A stretch of 64,000 bases of DNA from assembly GCF_031624635.1 (NCBI RefSeq), contig NZ_JAMQOQ010000003.1:248001-312000 (forward strand), given 5' to 3'. Of this stretch, positions 17,635-26,734 are shown piece after piece. The notes beneath the pieces were generated by a model. The model had not been told where the DNA came from and ran no database searches. It saw only the letters and a program-made list of their open reading frames with translations. Position 1 is the stretch's first letter, and the number at the start of each line of letters is the position of its first letter. The DNA is from Halogeometricum sp. S3BR5-2 (GTDB taxonomy: Archaea; Halobacteriota; Halobacteria; Halobacteriales; Haloferacaceae). The translations under genes were made by a program, and so were the position numbers.

Positions 17635-17980
17635 CTCGGATTCGAGCCATCATTTGTCCCCATGTGGTATTGTTAGCCACCGGTATACGTTCGGTGTCCG
17701 TGTATTAACATCACTCCTAGGCTTCCATTTCCCCGGCTCAGTTCTATCTGTCGCCACCTCTAGGACTAATGACGGGATTTATTCCGGGGCGCTCAGACCG
17801 AATACATGCTCCAGTCGGCTGGCGCTCGGCATCGGTTCTCGGACGGAACACGGCCGGTAGGCGCCGCCGTAACGGCATAAGTAAGTCGATAACAAAGATA
17901 CTGAGTCGAATACGTTCATCCGACGATTCGCATCGGCAGTCGCGGGCGCGCGGGATGAAACACGCCTGACACGAAATGAG
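17635..17980. other. Intergenic region with divergent promoters
   Basis: About 345 bp between the divergent PadR-like and DUF7344 genes. It is relatively AT-rich. No ORF or RNA gene was recognised. Confidence 0.4.
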
Positions 17981-18517
17981 ATGATCAACCTATCCAAAGA
18001 CGAGCTGTTCCGTATACTCAGTAACTCTCGTCGTCGCTACATCATCTACTATCTCCACGAGGCTGGAGACGAGATGAGCCTGAAGCAGCTGGCCGCCCGG
18101 ATTGCGGCCGTCGAAAACGGCACATCGGTGGAAGATGTAACGGACGAGGAACGACAGCGAGTGTATATCTCGCTGTATCAGACGCATCTTCCCAAACTGG
18201 AGGAGGCAGGAATCGTCTCGTACGACGACGAAGAGCGCATCGTCGCGCTCACCGACGAGATCGCGAACGAGGGGTTCTTCTGGATGCAGACCGAGGACGA
18301 TTCTCGGTCGTGGGCGACCTACTACGCCGCGCTCGGCGTTATCGGGTGGCTCGCCATCCTCGCGCGGGCGGTCGCAGTTCCCGTCTTCGCGATGCTCCCC
18401 TGGTTCGCTATCGCCGTTCTGATTTCGACCGCGTTGCTGGCGCTCGTCGGGGCCCAGTACGTCACCGAATCGAGCGGCGACGACGCCAGTAACTCCTTCG
18501 AGACGCTCATCGAGTGA
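17981..18517 (+). CDS. DUF7344-type winged-helix protein with two membrane segments
   Basis: 178 residues. The N-terminal ~95 residues form a winged-helix-like domain (LSNSRRRYIIYYLHEAGDEMSLKQLAARIAAVENG, then RQRVYISLYQTHLPKLEEAGIVSYDD), as in the haloarchaeal DUF7344 family. Two hydrophobic helices follow at about 110-155 (YYAALGVIGWLAILARAVAV and MLPWFAIAVLISTALLALVG). This suggests a membrane-tethered DNA-binding or protein-binding regulator. A paralogue lies 445 bp downstream. Such proteins are often found near haloarchaeal surface-glycan genes; the target here is unknown. Confidence 0.82.
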   Translation: MINLSKDELFRILSNSRRRYIIYYLHEAGDEMSLKQLAARIAAVENGTSVEDVTDEERQRVYISLYQTHLPKLEEAGIVSYDDEERIVALTDEIANEGFFWMQTEDDSRSWATYYAALGVIGWLAILARAVAVPVFAMLPWFAIAVLISTALLALVGAQYVTESSGDDASNSFETLIE

Positions 18518-18962
18518 ACCCGGGTTGGTCGGACACCGTCCGACGACCGTCTCCTCGATAATTTTCTCATTATCTGTCACCACCTTTAGCCAGTGCAGTC
18601 GCTGCGACTCGGCTCCGACTCAACGACTGCGAAGCCGACGCTCGTGACGAATTTTGCCTCCTCGACCCGATTAACCCCTCGATTCGGCCACGTTAGTAAC
18701 TCAATTTCTATTCAGTAGCTGATTAATCTCCAGAGAGTCAGTTTTAAAAAATACTCTCGATGCGCGAATGGAAGCAGATACTGCAACTGAAAGGCAGGTA
18801 TATCAAGGACGCTGTAGAAGGTGTAGTTGACCTCTCGTGCGGGTCGAACCAGCGACGTTAGGATGCCACCCACCGCGGACCAATCGGGAAATATCAAATT
18901 AACCTGGTGGATGGCGCCGAAGACCGCCGCAACGGTACTCTCAGCGAGAGGGAGGTAGGCAG
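18518..18962. other. Intergenic region between DUF7344 paralogues
   Basis: About 445 bp, AT-rich around 18700-18790. An 88-codon frame on the minus strand overlaps the next gene's start and lacks a recognisable domain, so it is not called. Confidence 0.4.
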
Positions 18963-19580
18963 ATGGCACTCGAAACACTCACCCAATCCGACGCGAAAGA
19001 CGCCTCGACCTCAGAGGCGGACGCAGAGACCGAGCAGCAGGAACAACAGGAGGAAGAGGTTCAGGAACTCCTCTCGAAGGACACCATCTTCGAGCTTCTG
19101 AAGAACCAGCGCCGCCGCGACGCGATCCAGTATCTCAAGCAGAACGACGGCGAGGCCAAACTCGGTGACATGGCCGAGTTCATCGCCGCGAAGGAGAACG
19201 ACATCGACATCGCGCAGCTGTCGTCGAGCCAGCGCAAGCGCGTGTACATCGGACTCTACCAGTGTCACCTTCCGAAGATGGCCACTTCGGGCGTCATCGA
19301 CTTCGAGAAGAACCGCGGTGACATCACGCTGAAGCAGACGGCCGAACAGCTCGAACCGTACCTCGGCGACTCGACGCCCGAGACCGAAGACGCGACGACC
19401 GCCACGTCGCAGCGAAACGTGGCCGTCGCGGGAGCCGTCGGCGTCGGCGTCGCGGCCGGCCTCCTCGGCGTCCCCGGCTTCGCGCTCGTCCCCGACGCGG
19501 CGTGGGCGGTCGTGAGCACCACGGCGCTCGTGGTTCTCACCGCGATGGAGACGTACCGCCAGCACGAACTCGACGACTGA
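18963..19580 (+). CDS. DUF7344-type winged-helix protein with membrane segments
   Basis: 205 residues. A Gln/Glu-rich N-terminal tail (about 1-35) precedes a DUF7344-type domain: SKDTIFELLKNQRRRDAIQY, LGDMAEFIAAKENDIDIAQL, SSSQRKRVYIGLYQCHLPKM and SGVIDFEKNRGD. Two hydrophobic segments at about 140-190 (VAVAGAVGVGVAAGLLGVPG and VVSTTALVVLTAM) follow an acidic linker. It is paralogous to the gene at 17981, with the same domain order and the same RxRVYIxLYQxHLPK motif. Probably a membrane-associated regulator. Confidence 0.82.
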   Translation: MALETLTQSDAKDASTSEADAETEQQEQQEEEVQELLSKDTIFELLKNQRRRDAIQYLKQNDGEAKLGDMAEFIAAKENDIDIAQLSSSQRKRVYIGLYQCHLPKMATSGVIDFEKNRGDITLKQTAEQLEPYLGDSTPETEDATTATSQRNVAVAGAVGVGVAAGLLGVPGFALVPDAAWAVVSTTALVVLTAMETYRQHELDD

Positions 19581-19992
19581 CGACCGACTCCGATCGGTCG
19601 GCTCGGCACCCGTTTCTTCCATTTTTCCACGCTCTCCAGCCGAAGGGCTCGTCTCGCGCCGAGATGATTCGTTCTCTCACCGACCGACGACTCTGCCTCA
19701 CGTCCCCTATTCTCGGGTGCTCTCCCCTAGGGGTTGTGACCGCGTTCCACCGCTCCTCGGGACTGGATAGCACTCCTCACCGCCTCGCACCGCTCGCTCG
19801 CTCGTTTGCTTCGACCGGTCCCGTTCGTTCTCCGTTCCGTTACTGTGTCTGACGGAGAACTGAGGCGTTAGATTAGATTAGTGACTAATTGTCTGCTATA
19901 TCGGCTTCTCAGACACTCAAAACCCCGAATCAGGATGTGCATTCTCGCACCTCGGGGGCGATAACGGGCTATTGAGCGCGGAAAAACGCTGC

Positions 19993-20017
19993 CTATAACA
20001 ATGCCCGTTCGGGGCAT
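19993..20017 (+). promoter_or_regulatory. TATA-like box and palindrome before glmU-glmS
   Basis: CTATAAC at 19993-19999 is followed at once by ATGCCC (20001-20006), a 5-nt loop, and GGGCAT (20012-20017), a perfect 6-bp inverted repeat in the first transcribed bases or just before them. It could be an operator or a 5' leader hairpin. The glmU start is 76 nt further on. Confidence 0.4.
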
Positions 20018-20092
20018 CACTGTGGATATGCCACTACGCTCCGCCCCGCCGAGCGGCACGACGCGGGTTCGCCCGTGCCGGGAGGTACGCGG

Positions 20093-21265
20093 ATGAGCGA
20101 GATCCGAGAGGCGGTCGTCCTCGCAGCGGGTGAGGGCAAACGGCTCCGTCCGCTCACGAAGTATCTCCCGAAACCGATGATGCCGGTCGCGAACCGACCG
20201 GTCGTGGACTACGTCCTCGACGCGCTCGTAGAGAGTGGCATCGAACGCGTCGTCGTCGTCGTCGGCTATCGCGGGGATCGAATCCAGACGCACCTCACCG
20301 CGACGTACGACGGCGCGGACATCGAGTTCGTCCAACAGCCGTCGCGCCTCGGAAGCGGCCACGCGCTCATGCAGGCGGCCGACGCCGTCGACGGCGACTT
20401 CCTGGTCGTCAACGGGGACAGCATCATCGACACCGACATCGTGTCGTCGACGCGCGAGCGGTACGAGTCGACAGACTGCGCCGCCACCGTGGCGGTCGCA
20501 CACTCGGATACGCCCGAGGAGTACGGCGTGGTCATCACCGACCGCGGCCTCATCGCGGACATCGACGAACATCCCGTCGAACGCGAGGGGTATCTCGTCA
20601 ACGCGGGCGTGTACGCGTTCGATAGCTCGGTGTTCGACGCCCTCGAACGGACCGACCCGTGGCAGGGCGAGATCCGACTGACGGACGCCATCGAGCACTT
20701 GGACGGTCCGGTCACGTCCATCCTCGTCAACGGCGGCTGGCTCGACCCCTCGACGCCGTGGCAGTTGCTCTCGGTCTCCGAGACGCTGCTCGGACGGCAG
20801 TACGGATCCGACGTGTACGTCGCCGATTCGGCGCGCGTCCACGAGTCGGCCGTCGTCGAAGGGCCGGTCGTCATCGGCAAAGATTGCGATGTCGGTCCCG
20901 GTGCGGTTATCCGTCCGGGCACGTGTCTACAAGATAACGTCCATATCGGGGCCAACGCCGTCGTCGAGCGTTCCATCCTCTCGACGGACGCGCACGTGGG
21001 AGCGAACGTCCTCCTGCGCGACTCTGTCGTGGGGCCGGGCGCTCGCATCGGCGACTGCGTCGCCTCCCCGGGCGGACGAGCGGACGTCGTCGTCGACGGC
21101 CGCCTTTACACGGATCGACGAATCGGAAGCATAGTCGCCGACCGCGCCACGGTCGGTGCGAACGCGACGTTAACGGCAGGTAGCAGCGTCGGCGCCGAAG
21201 CCACCGTCGGTGCCGGCGTAGTCGTGGACGGAACCGTCCGCGAGAAGTCTGAGGTGGCAGCTTAA
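20093..21265 (+). CDS. glmU: GlmU-like bifunctional sugar-1-phosphate nucleotidylyltransferase/acyltransferase
   Basis: 390 residues. The N-terminal half is a nucleotidylyltransferase (LAAGEGKRLRPLTKYLPKPM, VVNGDSIIDTDI, GWLDPSTPWQLL). The C-terminal half is a left-handed beta-helix made of hexapeptide repeats (VVEGPVVIGKDCDVGPGAVI, AHVGANVLLRDSVVGPGARI, VGANATLTAGSSVGAEATVG), as in acetyltransferases. Archaeal relatives acetylate glucosamine-1-phosphate and then add UMP to give UDP-GlcNAc. ATG 20093 is chosen because a GGAGGT Shine-Dalgarno sequence lies 6 nt before it. It ends 2 bp before glmS, forming an operon with it. Confidence 0.87.
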   Translation: MSEIREAVVLAAGEGKRLRPLTKYLPKPMMPVANRPVVDYVLDALVESGIERVVVVVGYRGDRIQTHLTATYDGADIEFVQQPSRLGSGHALMQAADAVDGDFLVVNGDSIIDTDIVSSTRERYESTDCAATVAVAHSDTPEEYGVVITDRGLIADIDEHPVEREGYLVNAGVYAFDSSVFDALERTDPWQGEIRLTDAIEHLDGPVTSILVNGGWLDPSTPWQLLSVSETLLGRQYGSDVYVADSARVHESAVVEGPVVIGKDCDVGPGAVIRPGTCLQDNVHIGANAVVERSILSTDAHVGANVLLRDSVVGPGARIGDCVASPGGRADVVVDGRLYTDRRIGSIVADRATVGANATLTAGSSVGAEATVGAGVVVDGTVREKSEVAA

Positions 21266-21267
21266 CA

Positions 21268-23085
21268 ATGTGTGGAATTACCGCGTGCATCGGGCAAGAC
21301 GATTCGGTCGAACCGCTGTTGAACGGACTGCAAAAACTCGAATACCGGGGATACGACTCCGCCGGTGTCGCAGTCAAAAACGGGAGCAAGATACAACTGG
21401 ACAAGAAAGTCGGCGAGGTGTCCGAACTGGTCGCGTCCATCGAGTCCGACCCCATCTCGGGTAACCTCGGCATCGGTCACACCCGCTGGGCCACCCACGG
21501 CGGCGTGACCGACGACAACGCGCACCCGCACACCGACGAGTCGGGTCGGGTCGCGGTCGTTCACAACGGCATCATCGGGAACTACCAGTCGCTTCGAAAG
21601 GAACTGGAGTCCCGCGGGCACGTCTTCGCGAGCGACACGGACACCGAAGTCGTCCCCCACCTCATCGAGGAGGAACTGAACAACGGTGCGACCGCCGAGG
21701 AGGCGTTCCGCTCGGCCATCGCTCGCCTCTCGGGTACGTACGCCATCGCCGCCATCGTCGGCGACGACGAGGCCATCTACGCGACGCGCTCGGGGTCGCC
21801 GCTCTGTCTCGGCATCGGGCCGGGGCAGTACTTCCTCGCCAGCGACGTCCCGGCGTTCGTCCAGCACACCGACCAGGTCGTCTACCTCCACGACGGCGAC
21901 TTCGTCGCCATCGAACCCGACGGCTACGAGATAACCGACGGCGCGGGCCGCTCGGTCTCCCGCGAGGTCCAGCGTGTCGAGTGGAGCGCGGAGACGGCGA
22001 GCAAGGGCGGCTACGAGCACTTCATGCTCAAAGAGATACACGAGCAGCCCGGGTCGCTCCGCAACACCATCCACGGTCGGCTCAACGCGCTGACGGGGAC
22101 CGTCGAACTCGACGAGTTCCCGCCGGAGTCGTTCGCGGACGTCGACCAGGTGCAGTTCGTCGGCATGGGTACCTCCTACCACGCCGCGATGTACGCCTCG
22201 TCGATGCTCTCCTCGCGCGGTGTTCCGGCGTACGCGTTCCAAGCCGGCGAGTACGGGCTGGTCCGACCGCCCGTCACCGAGGGAACGCTCGTCATCGCCG
22301 TCACGCAGAGCGGTGAGACGGCCGACACGCTCGACGCCATCCGCCGCGCGCAGAGCGCCGGAGCCGACACCGTCGCGGTCACGAACACCGTCGGTTCCTC
22401 CGTTACGCGCGAGTGCGACGACACGCTCCTCATCCGCGCCGGTCCCGAAATCGGCGTTGCCGCGACCAAGACGTTCTGTTCGCAGGTGACGGCGCTGTCG
22501 CTCCTCGGAGAGCGTCTCGTCGAGGACATCACCGGCACTCGGACCTCCGACGGCCGCGACCTGGTCGAGGCGCTCTCGCGGCTCCCCGGCCACGTCCAAG
22601 AGATTCTCGACACTTCCGTCGCGCCGGCGCTGGCGCAGGAACTCGAGGACAGCGACTCGTACTTCTTCATCGGCCGAGGCATCGGGCACTCGGCCGCGCT
22701 GGAGGGCGCGCTGAAGTTCAAAGAGATCACCTACGAACACGCGGAGGGCTTCGCCGCCTCGGAACTCAAGCACGGGCCGCTGGCGCTGGTCACACCGAAC
22801 ACGCCGGTGTTCGCGCTCTTCACCGGCTTCGAGGACGAGGCGACGCTCAGCAGTATGAAAGAGGTGCAGGCCCGCGGCGCCCCCGTCATCGCCGTCACGA
22901 GCAAGACGGACAGCGAGATAGCGGAGTTCGCCGACTACGTCCTCTCCATCCCGGAGACGCACCCCGACGTCGCCGGCATCCCCGCCAGCGTCCAACTCCA
23001 ACTGGTCGCCTACCACGCCGCCGACCTGCTGGACCGACCCATCGACAAGCCGCGCAATCTGGCGAAGTCGGTCACCGTCCACTGA
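21268..23085 (+). CDS. glmS: Glutamine--fructose-6-phosphate aminotransferase (isomerising)
   Basis: 605 residues. The N-terminal Ntn glutaminase domain starts MCGITACIG with the catalytic Cys at position 2 after Met removal, followed by LEYRGYDSAGVAV, HTRWATHGG and HNGIIGNY. Two SIS domains follow, with GMGTSYHAA, VTQSGETADTLDAI and the C-terminal KPRNLAKSVTVH end that reaches the active site. It forms glucosamine-6-phosphate from fructose-6-phosphate and glutamine, the first step of the UDP-GlcNAc route. Located 2 bp after glmU. Confidence 0.96.
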   Translation: MCGITACIGQDDSVEPLLNGLQKLEYRGYDSAGVAVKNGSKIQLDKKVGEVSELVASIESDPISGNLGIGHTRWATHGGVTDDNAHPHTDESGRVAVVHNGIIGNYQSLRKELESRGHVFASDTDTEVVPHLIEEELNNGATAEEAFRSAIARLSGTYAIAAIVGDDEAIYATRSGSPLCLGIGPGQYFLASDVPAFVQHTDQVVYLHDGDFVAIEPDGYEITDGAGRSVSREVQRVEWSAETASKGGYEHFMLKEIHEQPGSLRNTIHGRLNALTGTVELDEFPPESFADVDQVQFVGMGTSYHAAMYASSMLSSRGVPAYAFQAGEYGLVRPPVTEGTLVIAVTQSGETADTLDAIRRAQSAGADTVAVTNTVGSSVTRECDDTLLIRAGPEIGVAATKTFCSQVTALSLLGERLVEDITGTRTSDGRDLVEALSRLPGHVQEILDTSVAPALAQELEDSDSYFFIGRGIGHSAALEGALKFKEITYEHAEGFAASELKHGPLALVTPNTPVFALFTGFEDEATLSSMKEVQARGAPVIAVTSKTDSEIAEFADYVLSIPETHPDVAGIPASVQLQLVAYHAADLLDRPIDKPRNLAKSVTVH

Positions 23086-23364
23086 GCACCGAACGCGCAT
23101 CGCCCATCGACTCGCTTCGGTCGCGGTGCGCACGCGGAACGAGCGGCTGTTTTTGACGATTGATTCGAACGTTTCCTCCGGACACGCAGAATAATGTGAC
23201 GTTTAACGCCGAGAAGCCGTCTACAGCGGCCGCTCGCAGTTTTTGAAGTCAGTTCTCAACTTTGCGTAAGGGGAGCTTACGCCGACCGGTACGATCGTGC
23301 TACTTTTCCGAACCACCCGGTATGCTGTGATTACATAAGGGGGGTACTCTCGATAGATGCTCCT

Positions 23365-23853
23365 ATGGCAGCGAGCACACATTGGGTCGCATCGTCGTCC
23401 CTCCTTCTCGAGGAGGTCGAAAGTGATGACCTTCTCGACGCACTCGGCGACGAAGTCGCGCGCGAGATTCTCGTCGCGGGTAAGGAAGGACCGGTCACGG
23501 CGGAGGAGCTGGCAGACTCCTGCGGCGTCTCCGAGTCCACCATCTACCGCCGTCTCGACCGCCTGAACGAACTCGGCCTCGTCGAGCGCTGCAATCCGCT
23601 TCTCAGCGCCTCGAAAGGCTCCTACCAGACCCGCATCGACGGGCTCTCCCTCTCGGTCGACGAGAGCGGTATCGGCGTCCAGCAGGGTCCCAGCGACTCC
23701 AAACTCGACGCGATGGAGACGGTGCTCGACGTCGTGGACGTCCAGCACGTGAACTACGACGCCGAGGAGGACCTCGTCGACGTGCAGTTCAAACTCGACC
23801 CCGAACTGTTCGAGACGTTCATGCGCGTCTACAGCAGAAAGCGCGACCGCTAG
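23365..23853 (+). CDS. Winged-helix (ArsR-like) transcriptional regulator
   Basis: 162 residues. A winged helix lies at about residues 23-90: LDALGDEVAREILVAGKEGP, then VTAEELADSCGVSESTIYRR (recognition helix) and LDRLNELGLVERCNPLL. The C-terminal half is an acidic beta/alpha segment with no recognised ligand domain. It follows glmS by 280 bp and has its own upstream region. The target is unknown; a link to amino-sugar metabolism is only suggested by position. Confidence 0.82.
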   Translation: MAASTHWVASSSLLLEEVESDDLLDALGDEVAREILVAGKEGPVTAEELADSCGVSESTIYRRLDRLNELGLVERCNPLLSASKGSYQTRIDGLSLSVDESGIGVQQGPSDSKLDAMETVLDVVDVQHVNYDAEEDLVDVQFKLDPELFETFMRVYSRKRDR

Positions 23854-23981
23854 CTTCGGTCGAGCCCTTTCTCTTTTCCCCTCACCGGGAGACGCGCGGC
23901 GTGGCCCCCCACGTCCGCGCACCGTTCTTCGACAGCGAAAGTCGCAGGATAGTCAACGGTCTGCGCCGACCGCACCGATCC

Positions 23982-25172
23982 TCAGCGGTCTCTCGTAACC
24001 GACTCGCCCGGCATCACGGTCGCCTCCGGCGACAGCACGACGCCGGCGTTGAGGCTGCTGTTGATACCCGTCTTCACGCCGTCGCCCACGATGACGCCGA
24101 GTTTCCGGCGGCCCGTGTCCACGCGGCGTTCCTTCACCGTCAGCGTCACCGTCTCGCCGTCGTGGCGGAGGTTGGCGACTTTCGTCCCCGCGCCGAAGTT
24201 CACGTCGCGGCCGAGGACGCTATCGCCCACGTACGACAGGTGGCCGACCGTCGCGCCCGCCATGAGGATGCTGTTTTTCACCTCGACGGCGTGGCCCACC
24301 TTCGCGTTCGGTCCGACGACCGTCGCGCCGCGGACGTAGGCGTTCGGCCCGACTGACGCGCCGGACCGGACGAGCGCCGGACCGTCGATGACGACGCCCG
24401 AGCGTACCACCGCGCCCTCCTCGACGACGACCGGACCGTTCAGTTCGGCGTCCTCGCTCACCTCGCCGTCGACGCGCGTCTCCACCTCTTCGAGTTTCCA
24501 CTCGTTTGCTTCTAACAGCTCCCACGGTCGGCCGACGTCGAGCCACCGGTCGAACGCGACGGGCCGTACCTCGTAGGACTCACACGCCCGCGAGAGCACG
24601 TCGGTCAGTTCGAGTTCGCCGCGCTCGGACGCCTCCACGTCGAACAGCCACTCGTGGGCCTCCTCGGGGAACACGTACGCTCCGGCGTTGATGAGGTTCG
24701 ACGGCGGGTCGCTCGGCTTCTCGACGACGCCCGTGACGTTGCCTTCGTCGTCGGTCTCCAGCACGCCGTAGGACGTCGGGTCGTCCACCTCGAAGGACCC
24801 CACTGCGGGGCCGCTGTCGTAGAGGTCCGAAAGCGACGGGACGTCGTAGAGCGCGTCGCCGTTCAGAACGGCGAACGACCCGCCTTCGAGCACCTCCAGC
24901 GCCGACCGGACGGCGTCGGCGGTTCCGAGTTGCTCCTCCTGCACCGCGTACTCGACCGGCACACCGGCGTACTCCTCGCCGAAGAACGAGCGCACGTCGT
25001 CGGCCTCGTACCCGACGACGATGACGAGTTCCGTCGCACCGGCCTCGACGGCGGCGTCGACGGTGTGCGCGACGAGGGGTTTTCCGGCCACGGGGAGCAT
25101 CGGTTTGGGCCGCGAATCGGTCAGCGGCCACATTCGCGTGCCAACGCCGGCGGCTAAGACTACAGTCTGCAT
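23982..25172 (-). CDS. Second GlmU-like bifunctional nucleotidylyltransferase/acetyltransferase
   Basis: 396 residues with the same two-part plan as the enzyme at 20093: nucleotidylyltransferase (LAAGVGTRMWPLTDSRPKPM, FAVLNGDALYD, GVVEKPSDPPSN, WLDVGRPWELLEANEWKLEE) and a C-terminal left-handed beta-helix (VVVEEGAVVRSGVVIDGPAL, SVLGRDVNFGAGTKVANLRH, GRRKLGVIVGDGVKTGINSS). The NFGAGTKVANLRHDG and GVKTGINSSLNAGV stretches match the acetyltransferase signature of archaeal GlmU-type enzymes, so this copy may be the true UDP-GlcNAc synthase. It is convergent with the winged-helix regulator. Confidence 0.87.
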   Translation of the reverse strand: MQTVVLAAGVGTRMWPLTDSRPKPMLPVAGKPLVAHTVDAAVEAGATELVIVVGYEADDVRSFFGEEYAGVPVEYAVQEEQLGTADAVRSALEVLEGGSFAVLNGDALYDVPSLSDLYDSGPAVGSFEVDDPTSYGVLETDDEGNVTGVVEKPSDPPSNLINAGAYVFPEEAHEWLFDVEASERGELELTDVLSRACESYEVRPVAFDRWLDVGRPWELLEANEWKLEEVETRVDGEVSEDAELNGPVVVEEGAVVRSGVVIDGPALVRSGASVGPNAYVRGATVVGPNAKVGHAVEVKNSILMAGATVGHLSYVGDSVLGRDVNFGAGTKVANLRHDGETVTLTVKERRVDTGRRKLGVIVGDGVKTGINSSLNAGVVLSPEATVMPGESVTRDR

Positions 25173-25233
25173 ACGGCCTCCTACGAGGGAGCACGGAAAA
25201 TCTATTTGTTTGCTACGCGGGACCGCCGTCCGG

Positions 25234-25452
25234 TTAGGTCGCGTCTACGGCGTCCATGACCAGTTCGAGCGCCACGCGCGAACGCCCCTCCGAGATGAGC
25301 GTCCACGCGCTGTCGGCCACCTGGTCGTTGATCCGTCCCGACTGCTCGAGACCGGTCACGATGCTGGGCACTTCGCTCTCGTACCACTCCGCGGACGCGC
25401 CGTCCGCCACGTCGAGACTCCCGGCGTAGCTCCGGTCGTTCGGGGTACTCAC
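25234..25452 (-). CDS. Small acidic protein of unknown function
   Basis: 72 residues from a GTG start at 25452 (reading MSTPNDRSYAGSL), preceded by a GAGGTG Shine-Dalgarno-like word; an ATG 19 codons upstream is also in frame. It is acidic and probably helical: ASAEWYESEVPSIVTGLEQS, INDQVADSAWTLISEG, VALELVMDAVDAT. No family recognised. It lies about 60 bp upstream of the GlmU-like gene on the same strand and may be co-transcribed with it. Confidence 0.6.
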   Translation of the reverse strand: MSTPNDRSYAGSLDVADGASAEWYESEVPSIVTGLEQSGRINDQVADSAWTLISEGRSRVALELVMDAVDAT

Positions 25453-25733
25453 TGCCGGCACCTCGCACCGCGACCGAACACAGCGTTCTGGTCCATGAAT
25501 GATGTACACTATCTTCCCACATAGTTACCCGCCCGAACATTCGCTTAACACCAGCCTAGTAATTTCAAAGAGTTCGTCAGTTGCTATTTATATTCTGAGC
25601 GATGAACAGAATTGTGAGACGCCTCGAAGTGCCTGCCGCACCCGGGCGAGGACGCCCACCGCGTCCGAAATTCGGTTCGGTCGACGCGGATACGTCTCGA
25701 TACCGGGGAAAAACTCGTATCGAGCGGGTGCCG

Positions 25734-25859
25734 TCACCCGCTTCGATCGCAGTCTGGACACAGCGTCGTTACGGAGAGAGCCATCGTTCCGGTCACCTGT
25801 CGGGAAACCGGCGCGCCGCACTGCGTACAACGCGGTTGGCTCGTATCGCCTTGAGTCAT
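25734..25859 (-). CDS. Very small zinc-ribbon protein (41 aa)
   Basis: A 41-residue frame from ATG 25859 to TGA 25734. It contains CTQCGAPV near residue 11 and TLCPDCDRSG at the C-terminus, the paired CxxC knuckles of the small CPxCG-type zinc-finger proteins common in haloarchaea. A TATA-like CCCTATAAC on the minus strand at 25891-25899 lies 33-40 nt before the ATG, as expected for a nearly leaderless transcript. The two Cys pairs and the promoter spacing together argue for a real gene. Function unknown. Confidence 0.55.
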   Translation of the reverse strand: MTQGDTSQPRCTQCGAPVSRQVTGTMALSVTTLCPDCDRSG

Positions 25860-25869
25860 CGCGTCCCAT

Positions 25870-26526
25870 CCTACACCCTCACACGGTATGGTTATAGGGA
25901 CACTGCGACAGCCCGGATTACCTCGTTCTTTTCTGACTATTCCACCACTCGATAGAAGTCTTCGAACCGGTTGACTCCTCCTCTGACAATCTCCCTCGCC
26001 GACCGTTCGACAATCCTGAAAACAACTCTCGGTCGTTCGACGGAGAGTTTAAACGGGCCACTTAGGAGAGCTAAATCAGGAGTTGAGAGGCTCCACGAGC
26101 GTTCATTTCGCCGCCGCCCCGGTCACACCGAACAGACGAGTTCTCGGGTCCTCGACCGGACGACTCCCGCCCTCGTTCGGTGCGCTCTCGGTTGACTGTC
26201 GCGCGGCCGTCTCCGACTCTCCTCTTCGTTCGGTCCAAGAAGTACTATCCCGATGACCGGCGCTCTATATCTCTGAGAATACATTCAATAACAACTGTAT
26301 GTCTGTAAGGGTAATCATTCGAGATCTGATTAGAGGACGAACCCGAGGAGGGCCGAACCCGTACGCTGGTCCGGGATGACCGACTACGAGGCACAAACGG
26401 CTACGCCGTCAGTCGGCAGTCTCAGGTGACGCGTCGAGGAGTACTCACCGCACGATATAACGCATCTCCAAGGGGGAGAACGGTGCTCCGAAGCGATGCG
26501 TCCCGCAAAACACCGGATTCGACTCC
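25870..26526. other. Gene-poor AT-mixed interval
   Basis: About 650 bp with no convincing gene. Base composition drops in GC around 26250-26330. A 17-codon frame beginning MTDYEAQTATPSV at 26378 stops early and may be a remnant of a decayed gene that continues in shifted frames toward 26700. Confidence 0.4.
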
Positions 26527-26700
26527 GTGCAGTGTCCCGTTCGTGGTCCGGGGGCGACGGACGGCGCCGGTATCGAGTGTACGGAATGCGGAACGACTCT
26601 CCGCGGTCGTCTCGGTCCGGTGCCGTCGTCCCGTCTCCGGACGCGCGCCCTGTATACTCCCGGCCGGATTGCCGAACGGTCGGAAACGGAGACCATCTAA
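26527..26700 (+). CDS. Possible small zinc-ribbon ORF, perhaps decayed
   Basis: A 57-codon frame from GTG 26527 to TAA 26700. It begins MQCPVRGPGATDGAGIECTE and continues CGTTLRGRLGP, so it has a CTECG knuckle but only one Cys (CPVR) in the first pair. This looks like a zinc ribbon that has lost one ligand. The frame is open about 24 codons upstream without a start codon. It may be a pseudogene fragment, or a real short protein next to the zinc-ribbon gene at 26735. Confidence 0.3.
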   Translation: MQCPVRGPGATDGAGIECTECGTTLRGRLGPVPSSRLRTRALYTPGRIAERSETETI

Positions 26701-26734
26701 AGAGTTATTACGTCTCGTGACACACGCTAACACG

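Noticed and set aside
18712-18978. 88-codon minus-strand frame with some hydrophobic residues
   Set aside because: It overlaps the start of the DUF7344 gene at 18963, lies in AT-rich promoter sequence and has no recognisable domain.
25499-25955. Overlapping plus-strand frames of 117-132 codons
   Set aside because: Arg/Thr/Ser-rich with no domain. The minus-strand zinc-ribbon reading at 25734-25859 explains part of the region better.
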